Shown here one piece after another: positions 16,862 to 24,321 of a DNA stretch of 40,387 nucleotides. A program made the translations under genes and the position numbers. Source of the DNA: an uncultured Trueperaceae bacterium (GTDB taxonomy: Bacteria; Deinococcota; Deinococci; Deinococcales; Trueperaceae); assembly GCA_913062675.1 (NCBI GenBank), contig CAJXWR010000011.1, positions 1 through 40,387 on the forward strand, written 5' to 3'. Numbering within the stretch: position 1 is the stretch's first letter; each line of letters begins with the position of its first letter. The notes under the pieces are model-generated. The model ran no database searches. It saw nothing but the letters and a program-made list of their open reading frames with translations, and was not told the origin of the DNA.

Positions 16862-16906
16862 GAAGCCCCCTAGGGCAAGGTGACGTGCAAGACGCCGTGG
16901 AAGGGA

Positions 16907-16936
16907 CGCTTGGGGAGCCGGGAGGCTCCCCAAGCG
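16907..16936 (-). other. Intercistronic stem-loop after the sugar-binding protein gene
   Basis: A perfect 13-bp stem (CGCTTGGGGAGCC/GGCTCCCCAAGCG) with a 4-base loop begins 17 bases past the binding-protein stop and lies before the MalF-like gene. There is no T tract on the minus strand. As in malE-malF of enteric bacteria, it would let the binding protein be made in excess over the membrane subunits. Confidence 0.72.
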
Positions 16937-16953
16937 CGTCGGTCAAGGATCGC

Positions 16954-18189
16954 TTACTGACCGAGACCGGTCTGATTCGCGATGGCTTGCGCAGCGTTCG
17001 CAGCAGCGTCCGCCGAGCCGGTGGAGAGGAAAATCTCCATCACCGTCGCGAATTCACTCATGAAGGTCTCCTTCGCCACGGTGCCGTGCGCGAGGCTCCC
17101 CACGAGCTCGTTCTCACTCCAATCCGCCGCGGCGGACTGCAGGTACGCGTTGTACAGCGACAGGTCGCTGTCGAGACGCGGGCTGATCGAACCCTTCAAC
17201 GTGTTGAAGGCATCCTGACCCGGTTGCGAGCCCACGAGGCGGAGCCAATCGACGGCGCCATCACGGTTGGGTGCGCCCACGGGAAGCCCGAACGAGTCGG
17301 ACAGCCACATGAACACGCCATCGGTGCCAGGGCTTGCCGCCCAGCCGAAGCCTTCACCCGGATCGAGGTTGAGCGTGGTGACCATGTAGCCGGCCGCCCA
17401 GTCGCCCATCACGTTGAACGCCGCTTCGCCGCCCACCACGCGGTCGGTGGCCTGCTGCCAGCTGAGGCCGGCCGCATCGTCGTTCGCGCAGTCGAGGATC
17501 GCGCCGAAGGTCTCCCATACGGCAACCGCTTCCGGGTCAGTGAAGGCAACCGTGCCATCCCACAGGCCGTTGTACGCCTCGACGCCGAGTTCGGCGAGCG
17601 CGACGGATTCCCACAGGTGGTTGTGCGTCCAGTTCTCACCCAACACGAGCGGGGTGACGTCCTGCATCTGCAGGGCGGGGCACGTCACGTCGATGAACTC
17701 GCTCCAGTCGGCCGGAACGGTGACGCCCCACGCGTCGAGGTTCCCCGGGACGAACCACAGGACGTTCGAACGGTGAATGTTCACCGGAACGCTCCAAATC
17801 CCGTCCTCGGTGCTGATCTGTTCGATCAGCGTGCTGGGGAAGACGTCCATGAAGCCTTCCTCTTCGAACAGACCGGTGAGGTCCTCCATGCGGTTCGCCG
17901 CCACCCACGTGCCGATGAGTTCCTGGCCGGCGTGCACCTGGAACGAGTCGGGCGGATCGCCGCCGAGCATGCGGGTCTTGAGCACGGCGCGCGCATTCAC
18001 GCCCGAGCCGCCCGTCACGGTGGCGTTGATCACGTCCGTGTCCGCATGTTGCGCTTCGTACAGTTCGATGAGGGCTTCGAGTGCGGGACCTTCGTCGCCC
18101 GCCCACCAGGAGAAGATCTCGATTTCGCCCTGTGCCATCGCGCCGCTCAGCAACAGGGCCGCCATCCAAACGATCAACCGTTGAACCAT
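16954..18189 (-). CDS. Sugar-binding protein, Thermus glucose/galactose-binding type
   Basis: A 411-residue family-1 extracellular binding protein. The signal peptide [19 protein letters not shown] is cut near residue 19. The mature part reads, from memory, very close to the Thermus thermophilus glucose/galactose-binding protein: [60 protein letters not shown], and [14 protein letters not shown] at the end. The double Trp after the first strand and the Trp in GDWAAGY fit aromatic stacking on a sugar ring. Glucose or galactose is thus the likely ligand (family inference). AAAGGAG lies 5 bases before the ATG. It heads the operon with two permeases; recG is divergent, 208 bases away. Confidence 0.92.
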   Translation of the reverse strand: MVQRLIVWMAALLLSGAMAQGEIEIFSWWAGDEGPALEALIELYEAQHADTDVINATVTGGSGVNARAVLKTRMLGGDPPDSFQVHAGQELIGTWVAANRMEDLTGLFEEEGFMDVFPSTLIEQISTEDGIWSVPVNIHRSNVLWFVPGNLDAWGVTVPADWSEFIDVTCPALQMQDVTPLVLGENWTHNHLWESVALAELGVEAYNGLWDGTVAFTDPEAVAVWETFGAILDCANDDAAGLSWQQATDRVVGGEAAFNVMGDWAAGYMVTTLNLDPGEGFGWAASPGTDGVFMWLSDSFGLPVGAPNRDGAVDWLRLVGSQPGQDAFNTLKGSISPRLDSDLSLYNAYLQSAAADWSENELVGSLAHGTVAKETFMSEFATVMEIFLSTGSADAAANAAQAIANQTGLGQ

Positions 18190-18364
18190 GAAACTCCTTT
18201 CCCCGGGCCTTGAGAGGATCCCGAGACGGTCGGCGTGGTCATCGATGCGGGCGAGCTGCGGTGGACGCCGCCCCCTCGTTTGCGCACGATGACGCCTCGT
18301 CGACGCGCTTTTCCTACGCTACGGCGCCTCTCGCTTTGCATGCAGGTCAAATTCACGCCGTGTA
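18190..18364. other. Divergent intergenic region between the glucose operon and recG
   Basis: No gene is seen here. An 8-bp palindrome TGCATGCA (18337-18344) sits beside TTGACC (minus strand, 18345-18350), which is a -35-like box, but no -10 lies at a proper distance (a TAGCGT is 23 bases on). The glucose operon promoter is therefore unresolved. The recG promoter lies at the right edge. Confidence 0.35.
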
Positions 18365-18392
18365 TTGAAGCCCATCGGGTACCGGGTAGCAT
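18365..18392 (+). promoter_or_regulatory. Leaderless promoter of recG
   Basis: TTGAAG (18365-18370), a 16-base spacer and TAGCAT (18387-18392) are followed after 5 bases by GTG (18398). Transcription would start at or within a base or two of the start codon. This is the most complete leaderless promoter in the window and decides the recG start. Confidence 0.65.
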
Positions 18393-18397
18393 GCCGC

Positions 18398-20773
18398 GTG
18401 GCGACGGTGCAGGATCTCCGCGATCGGCTGCGTGGCCCGCTCCGCCAGGAACTGCGGAACGGGTGTCGTGACGACGTGGTGGTGGGCGGCATCGAGAAGC
18501 TCGTCGCCACCCTCGGCGCGCCCCTCCGCGACGTGCACGCGTACCTCGCGGGGTATGCGGACCTCGATGCTCAAGCCCGCGAGGCGGCGATCCATGCGGC
18601 GCTCGAGGAACTCGATCGGGGCGAGTCGGCTGACCGGGCACGCGCCGCGACCCGCGAGGCGGAGCGCGCCACGAAAGAGGCGGAAGCAAAACGAGCCGCC
18701 ATGCCAGGCGCCCACGCGCTCCTCGATGCCGCGCTCGGCGAGCACGACGTCGCCCTCGCCGCGCAGGCGCCCCGCAAACTCGCCGAGGTGGGCGCGAGCA
18801 CCTACCGTGACCTGCTCTACACCTGGCCGCGCCGCTACGAGGACCGGCGTGCCCTCCCCAGTTTCGGTGCGCTCGAAGGCCTTGAGCAGGCCACCGTGAG
18901 CGGCACGCTGCTCGGCCGCAAGGGCATGCGCTCCCGCCGGGGACTGCACGTGCTACGCGGTTTCCTCGAGGACGCGCAGGGGGAACGCCTGACCGCCGTG
19001 TGGTTCAACCAACCCTGGCTCGAAGGCAGCCTGTTCCCCGGTCGCACCGTCATCGTCACCGGCCGCATCAAGACGCGCGGCAGCAACCGTGAACTCCACG
19101 TGGCGCACCACGAAGTGCTCGAGGGGGATGCGAGCCTGTCGACCAACCGCATCGTCGGGCTGTACCGAACGCCCCGCGGCCTGTCCCAGGATTACCTCCG
19201 GCGCGCCGTTCATGCGCTCCTCGATGCCCTCCCGACCGTGCCCGATCACCTCCCCAAGCGGGTGCTCGAGCAGGAGGCCATCGTGCCGCTCGACCAGGCG
19301 GTCCGGCAGGTGCACCTCCCCGACGACGAGGCGGCGCTCGCCCAAGCGCTCGAACGCCTCCGTTTCGACGAGTTCCTCTTCCTCGAGTTGCGCGTCCTCC
19401 GCACGCGCCTCTCGAGTGCCGATGGGCGCGCCACGAGCGTCGACCCGGCCGACCTCGAGGCGTTCGACGCCGCCCTCCCGTTCGAGCTCACCGGTGCGCA
19501 GCTGCGCGTCCGCCAGGAAATCCTCACCGACATGGCCTCGCCCCGGCAAATGGCGCGCCTGCTGCAAGGCGACGTGGGAAGCGGGAAGACGGCGGTTGCC
19601 GCCGCGGCCGCCTGGGCCGCCATTCGTGCAGGCCGTCAAGTGGCGCTTATGGCGCCCACCGAGATTCTCGCGCGGCAACACTTCGAGAACCTGCGCGGGT
19701 ACCTGCATCCCCTCGGCGTGCGAAGCGACCTGCTGCTCGGCTCGCACGGCGCGAAGGAGCGCCGCGAGGCGCGTGCGCGCATCGCATCGGGTGGCGTGGA
19801 TCTCGTCGTCGGGACGCACGCGCTCATCCAGGACGGCGTGCAGTTCGTCGACCTCGGTCTCGCCGTGATCGACGAGGAGCACCGGTTCGGCGTGGAGCAG
19901 CGACGTGCCCTGATTCGCGACCTGCCGGACGTGCTCGTCATGTCCGCCACCCCCATTCCACGCTCGCTTGCGCTCACCGTGTACGGCGACCTCGACCTGT
20001 CGATCCTCGACGAGTTGCCACCCGGTCGCACGCCGATCGTCACGACGTTGGTCAACGCCTCCAAGCGACGCGAGGTGTACCGCGAGGTGTGGCAGGAAAT
20101 CGAGCAGGGTCGACAAGCTTTCGTGGTGGCCCCCCTCATCGAACGAAGCGAGGCGGAGGGCATGGAGGAGATCGTTTCCGCCACGGAAATGGCGGAGGAC
20201 CTCAAGGCCATCCTGCCCGCCGCCTGCCGCATCGAACTCCTGCACGGCCGCATGTCGACCGAGGAGAAGGACGCCGTCATGGACCGCTTCCGTAAGCGAG
20301 AGGCGGACCTGCTCGTTGCCACCACCGTGGTGGAGGTGGGTGTCGACGTTCCCAACGCCAGCGTGATGGTCATCGAGAACGCCGAGCGGTTCGGCCTCGC
20401 GCAACTCCACCAGTTGCGGGGGCGTGTGGGCCGTGGCGCCGCCCAGTCGCGATGCATCCTCGTGGCAGGCGACCGCTCACGCGCCACGCAGCGGCGACTC
20501 GACGTGATCGTCAAGAACACCGACGGGTTCGTCATTGCCGAGAAGGACCTCGAGTTGCGCGGGCCGGGCGAACTGCGGGGCACCCGCCAGTCCGGCTTGC
20601 CGGACTTGCAGCTCGGCGACCTCGCGCGTGACGGGGAGATCATCGAGCGGGCGCGCACCCTCGCGCAGCGCATTCTCGAGGCGGATCCCGAACTGGAGGC
20701 CCCGTGGGCCACGCGGTTGCGGGAGGAGTTGCAGCGACGCAGCGCAGCCGTGGGTCTCCGGCACGTCATTTGA
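18398..20773 (+). CDS. recG: ATP-dependent DNA helicase RecG
   Basis: A 791-residue RecG, which reverses stalled replication forks and branch-migrates Holliday junctions. An N-terminal extension of roughly 100 residues, including a charged Arg/Glu/Ala-rich stretch, precedes the wedge/OB domain (about 130-290). The helicase core has LLQGDVGSGKTAVA (Walker A, near 388), APTEILARQH (Ia), VIDEEHRFG (II, near 491), MSATPIPRSLALT (III), and motif VI in [11 protein letters not shown]. coli RecG is 693 residues; longer N-termini are usual in Deinococcus and Thermus. GTG 18398 is preferred to the TTG at 18365, since that TTG is part of the -35 box. A clean stop precedes serA by 42 bases. Confidence 0.94.
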   Translation: MATVQDLRDRLRGPLRQELRNGCRDDVVVGGIEKLVATLGAPLRDVHAYLAGYADLDAQAREAAIHAALEELDRGESADRARAATREAERATKEAEAKRAAMPGAHALLDAALGEHDVALAAQAPRKLAEVGASTYRDLLYTWPRRYEDRRALPSFGALEGLEQATVSGTLLGRKGMRSRRGLHVLRGFLEDAQGERLTAVWFNQPWLEGSLFPGRTVIVTGRIKTRGSNRELHVAHHEVLEGDASLSTNRIVGLYRTPRGLSQDYLRRAVHALLDALPTVPDHLPKRVLEQEAIVPLDQAVRQVHLPDDEAALAQALERLRFDEFLFLELRVLRTRLSSADGRATSVDPADLEAFDAALPFELTGAQLRVRQEILTDMASPRQMARLLQGDVGSGKTAVAAAAAWAAIRAGRQVALMAPTEILARQHFENLRGYLHPLGVRSDLLLGSHGAKERREARARIASGGVDLVVGTHALIQDGVQFVDLGLAVIDEEHRFGVEQRRALIRDLPDVLVMSATPIPRSLALTVYGDLDLSILDELPPGRTPIVTTLVNASKRREVYREVWQEIEQGRQAFVVAPLIERSEAEGMEEIVSATEMAEDLKAILPAACRIELLHGRMSTEEKDAVMDRFRKREADLLVATTVVEVGVDVPNASVMVIENAERFGLAQLHQLRGRVGRGAAQSRCILVAGDRSRATQRRLDVIVKNTDGFVIAEKDLELRGPGELRGTRQSGLPDLQLGDLARDGEIIERARTLAQRILEADPELEAPWATRLREELQRRSAAVGLRHVI

Positions 20774-20803
20774 GCGTCTGGCGACGCGGCCCGCAGGCAG
20801 CGG

Positions 20804-20809
20804 TACACT
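20804..20809 (+). promoter_or_regulatory. Candidate leaderless -10 box of serA
   Basis: TACACT ends 6 bases before the ATG at 20816, with no ribosome-binding site in between. A -35 at normal spacing is not evident. Confidence 0.45.
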
Positions 20810-20815
20810 CCGCCC

Positions 20816-22387
20816 ATGGCGAAGATCCTTGTCACCGACAAGATTCAACTGGGTGAGGTTCCAGACGGCGCGGTCGAGGTGCACGATCGTGCGGGCATTG
20901 AACGTTCCGAACTCCTGCAAATCGTGGGGACGTACGACGCGATCATCACCCGCTCCCGCACCTTCGTCGACGAGGAACTCCTCGCCGCCGCCACGAGCCT
21001 GAAGGTCATAGGCCGCGGGGGCGTCGGGGTGGACAACATCGATCTCGACGCCGCAAGTCGTCGCGGCGTGGTGGTGTTGAACGCACCCGAAGCGAACAAC
21101 GTCTCGGCCGCCGAACTCGCCATCACCCTCATGCTTTCCGCCGCGCGGGGCGTGGCGCGCAGCGACCGGCAAATCCGTGGGGGCACGTGGGACCGCGGGT
21201 TCCTTGGGCGCGAGGTGAAGGGCGCACGCCTTGGCATCGTCGGTTTGGGGCGCATCGGTTCGCTCGTGGCGCGGCGCGCCCAGGCGCTCGGCATGGAGGT
21301 CGGTGCGTACGACCCGTACATCTCCGCGCAGCGCGCCGAGGATCTTCACGTCACCCTGTTCGATGTGCTCAATGACCTGCTGGCCCGCAGTGACGTTCTC
21401 ACCGTCCACACGCCGCTCACCGACGAGACGGACGGCATGATTGGCGCCGAGCAGCTCGCCAAGCTGCCGGAGGGTGCGGTGGTCGTGAACGCCGCGCGTG
21501 GCGGCATCATCGACGAGCAGGCGCTCGCCGACGCCCTCGATTCGGGTCACGTGTTCGCCGCCGGCCTCGACGTGTTCCGCAACGAACCGCCCGCCGCCGA
21601 CCATCCGCTCGTCGGGCGCGACGACGTGGTCCTCACCGCGCACCTGGGCGCCAACACGCGTGAGGCGCAACAGCGGGTGGGTGCGGAGATTCTCGAGCGG
21701 ACGATTGCCGCCCTCGAGGGCGATTACCAGCGGGGGGTGGTGAACGCGCCCGCCCTTGCGAGCGACGTGCTGCGCGATCTCGGTCCGCACCTTCAACTCG
21801 GTGAGATGCTCGGCTCCATGGCGGTGCAACTCGCGAGCGGCCGCATTCGCGAGTTGAGCGTCGAGTTCGCCGGCGATTTCCCCCGCGATCCCGATCCCGT
21901 CGCCACCGCCGTGACGAAGGGGTTCCTGGAACCCATCCTCACCGAGCCCCCCAACTACGTGAATGCCGCCGCCATCGCGCGGGACCGGGACATTCGCGTC
22001 GCCAAGACGATTGCGTCACGGAGTCGTGGCTACACGACGCACGTGCAGGTCACCGTGCGCAGCGATGAGGGTGAAGCGTCCGTCGCGGGAACGGTACTCG
22101 AGGGGAAGCCCCGCATCGTGGAGATCGACGGCTTCCCGATCGAGATCTCACCCGAGAGCGCCATGCTGGTGTGCACCAACGTCGACCGGCCCGGCGCGAT
22201 TGGGAAGGTCGGCACGATCCTCGGGGACGCGGGCGTGAACATCATCGGCATGCAACTCAGTCGCGTCGGGCAGGACGGTCTCGCCATGTTCGTCCTCACG
22301 CTCGATACGCTTCCACCCGACGACGTGACCGACCTGCTGCGGCAACAGACTGACGTGATTCGCAGCCTGCGGGCGGTTCGCTTGTGA
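20816..22387 (+). CDS. serA: D-3-phosphoglycerate dehydrogenase
   Basis: A 523-residue long-form (type I) SerA, catalysing NAD-dependent oxidation of 3-phosphoglycerate, the first step of serine synthesis. The order is a substrate domain (VIGRGGVGVDNID), an NAD domain with GLGRIG (143-148), catalytic elements NAARGGIIDE and HLGANTREA, an intervening domain (about 315-445) and a C-terminal ACT domain (CTNVDRPGAIGKVGTIL), which is the usual serine-feedback site. The ATG has TACACT 6 bases before it and no ribosome-binding site. The TGA overlaps the start of the next gene, a class V aminotransferase that likely does the next step. Confidence 0.96.
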   Translation: MAKILVTDKIQLGEVPDGAVEVHDRAGIERSELLQIVGTYDAIITRSRTFVDEELLAAATSLKVIGRGGVGVDNIDLDAASRRGVVVLNAPEANNVSAAELAITLMLSAARGVARSDRQIRGGTWDRGFLGREVKGARLGIVGLGRIGSLVARRAQALGMEVGAYDPYISAQRAEDLHVTLFDVLNDLLARSDVLTVHTPLTDETDGMIGAEQLAKLPEGAVVVNAARGGIIDEQALADALDSGHVFAAGLDVFRNEPPAADHPLVGRDDVVLTAHLGANTREAQQRVGAEILERTIAALEGDYQRGVVNAPALASDVLRDLGPHLQLGEMLGSMAVQLASGRIRELSVEFAGDFPRDPDPVATAVTKGFLEPILTEPPNYVNAAAIARDRDIRVAKTIASRSRGYTTHVQVTVRSDEGEASVAGTVLEGKPRIVEIDGFPIEISPESAMLVCTNVDRPGAIGKVGTILGDAGVNIIGMQLSRVGQDGLAMFVLTLDTLPPDDVTDLLRQQTDVIRSLRAVRL

Positions 22388-23529
22388 CGACGCCCATCAA
22401 GGAGCATCTCGCGGCACCTGGCCCGGTGGCGGTACCGCCCGCCGTACTCGAGGCGATCGCCCGGCCCGTGGTGCACCACCGAACCGACACGTTCGCCCAA
22501 ACGCTGAACGAGGCACGCGCCGTCCTGGCCGAATTGCTGGGCGTGCAGGACGAGGGTGTCGCAATTCTCACGGGCAACGGCACGGCAGCCTTCGAGGCCG
22601 CCTTCCTCGCGAGCGTGCCCAGCGGCGCGACGGTCTTGAGCGTGCATGCCGGCAAGTTCGGGGCTCGCTGGGCGAAACTCGCGCGGGTGCATGGCCATGA
22701 GGTGATCGACGTGACGGCGCCCTGGGGTCGCGTCGTCCCACCCGAAGCGATCGCCGATGCGCTCGCGGCGAACCCCGGCGTGCAGGCCGTCACGCTCGTG
22801 CACAGCGAGACGAGCACCGGGGTGCTGCACGACCTCGAGGCGCAAGCGGCTGCCGTGCATGCGGCTGCGCCCGACGCGATCCTCCTCGTGGACGCCGTGA
22901 CGAGTCTCGCGGTCAGTGAACTGCGTCCCGAAGCGTGGCACCTCGACGCGGTCGTCGCCGGGTCGCAAAAAGGCGTCATGCTCCCCCCGGGCCTCGGGTT
23001 CGCGTGGCTGTCGGAGCGCGTGCGCGCCAAGCCCGTCAGCCCGCGTCGCACGCTCGCGTTCGACGTGCACGCCGAGCTCACCGCCCAGGCCAAGGGGGCG
23101 ACCGCGACGACGCCCGCCGTGGGTCTCGTCGCCGGTCTCGTGGCCGCGCGCCCCTACCTGCTCGAGGGGGGCGTCGAAGCGTTGTGGCGTCGGCGCGCGA
23201 CACTCAACGAAGCGCTTCTCGCGGCGGGTACCGCAGCGGGTTGCACGCCCTTCGCGGAGCGGCCCAGCCCCGCCGTCGCCGCCCTCCGCGTCCCCGATTC
23301 GATCGCGGCGCCCGACGTGGTGCACGCCCTCGCTGCACGCGGCGTGCGCATTGCGGGAGGCCAGGACGACGCGAAACCGTTCCTGATTCGCCCCTCCCTC
23401 CTGGGGCACGCCGATGCGTACGACGCACTGGGTCTCGTCGGGATGCTCGAGCTTGCGCTGCGGGATGCCGGTCTCGACGTGCCGGCAGGCGTGGCCGTCG
23501 CCGCGGCCATGACGGTCCTCGAATCCTGA
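22384..23529 (+). CDS. Class V aminotransferase, probable phosphoserine aminotransferase
   Basis: A 381-residue class V, fold-type I PLP enzyme. The PLP lysine is K196 in GSQKGVMLPPG, and D170 (LLVDAVTSL) binds the pyridine nitrogen; the start APGPVAVPPAVLEAIARPVVHHR fits the alanine-glyoxylate / serine-glyoxylate / 'soluble hydrogenase 42-kDa' branch rather than classical E. coli SerC. The GTG overlaps the serA stop (GTGA), so the two are translated together; with serA upstream, conversion of 3-phosphohydroxypyruvate to phosphoserine is the best guess. Serine-pyruvate or alanine-glyoxylate transamination is the alternative. The phosphatase SerB is not in the window. The gene converges with the methyltransferase gene, 21 bases apart. 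Confidence 0.85.
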   Translation: MTTPIKEHLAAPGPVAVPPAVLEAIARPVVHHRTDTFAQTLNEARAVLAELLGVQDEGVAILTGNGTAAFEAAFLASVPSGATVLSVHAGKFGARWAKLARVHGHEVIDVTAPWGRVVPPEAIADALAANPGVQAVTLVHSETSTGVLHDLEAQAAAVHAAAPDAILLVDAVTSLAVSELRPEAWHLDAVVAGSQKGVMLPPGLGFAWLSERVRAKPVSPRRTLAFDVHAELTAQAKGATATTPAVGLVAGLVAARPYLLEGGVEALWRRRATLNEALLAAGTAAGCTPFAERPSPAVAALRVPDSIAAPDVVHALAARGVRIAGGQDDAKPFLIRPSLLGHADAYDALGLVGMLELALRDAGLDVPAGVAVAAAMTVLES

Positions 23530-23550
23530 TCGACTTCCACCCGGGTGGGG

Positions 23551-24321
23551 TTACGGGTGGGCGAGCACCACGAAGTGTCGGGGTGACGCACCCACGGGTG
23601 CACGACCGAAATCCTCGAACGTCTGCACCCGACTGAAGCCTGCTTGCAGGACGGCGCGCTCGAGTTCGAAACGGTGCAGGTACCGCACCGTCAATTCGAC
23701 GTGGCGACGCGACACGCGTCCCTCCCCGTCGAGCGTCTCCACCTCGAAATCGTTGCGCAGCACCTGACGGACCGGGTCGTGCCACTGCACCCGCGTCACC
23801 TTCACCTCACCCCCGTCCATCCGGTCGTCCCGCAGTTCGAGGCGCGGCACGCCCTCCAACACACCCACGGGAGGTGCCATCATGTCGAAGGCGAAGAGGC
23901 CACCCGGCTTCGTGCATTGGTGGGCCGCCTGCAGGAAGGCGTCCTGTGCCTCCAGGCTCGCCGCGTGGAGCAGCACGTTGAAGGGTGCCACCACCAGGTC
24001 GCACGCTGCATTGGGCTCCGCTTGGGCGTACGCCTCGATCGTGTCGCCCCGCACCTCGACGCGCGTCGCACCCTCCCACGCCTCCTCCGTGAGCGCCTCC
24101 TGCAAGGCGAACCGCATGGCATCCGCCGGTTCGAGTGCCACGACCGCCTCCGCGAGACGCGCGAACTCGCGCGTCAAGCGTCCCGTCCCCGCACCAATCT
24201 CGAGCAGTCGACCGGGATGGTCGAGCGCCAGTGACCGGTAGAACGCCACGTCATCGCGGTACGAGCCGTGCAGCAACTCGTAGAACGCCACGTCGCCATA
24301 CGGATCGCGCGCGTGGCTCAC
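23551..24321 (-). CDS. SAM-dependent methyltransferase at the end of the lpx operon
   Basis: A 256-residue class I methyltransferase. Motif I is LLEIGAGTGRLTREFA, the acidic residue after strand 2 is in VVALEPADAM, and motif IV-like VVAPFNVLLHA and KPGGLFAFDMM follow. The small-molecule methyltransferase look (YxxL-YRDDVAFYRSLA at the N-terminus) is like ubiquinone or sugar-type enzymes; no substrate can be read. The GTG at 24321 overlaps the ABC exporter stop (GTGA), which fixes the start and places it as the last gene of the lpx run. A role in modifying the envelope lipid is possible from position only. Confidence 0.85.
   Translation of the reverse strand: MSHARDPYGDVAFYELLHGSYRDDVAFYRSLALDHPGRLLEIGAGTGRLTREFARLAEAVVALEPADAMRFALQEALTEEAWEGATRVEVRGDTIEAYAQAEPNAACDLVVAPFNVLLHAASLEAQDAFLQAAHQCTKPGGLFAFDMMAPPVGVLEGVPRLELRDDRMDGGEVKVTRVQWHDPVRQVLRNDFEVETLDGEGRVSRRHVELTVRYLHRFELERAVLQAGFSRVQTFEDFGRAPVGASPRHFVVLAHP

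Noticed and set aside
16885-18213. 442-codon plus-strand open frame
   Set aside because: It is a shadow of the sugar-binding protein gene on the other strand, with no recognisable motif.
23537-23559. CCACCCGGGTGG and CACCCG...CGGGTG as a bidirectional terminator between the aminotransferase and methyltransferase genes
   Set aside because: The palindrome has no loop, the alternative stem is 6 bp with a 10-base loop that runs into the methyltransferase gene, and no T tract is present on either strand.
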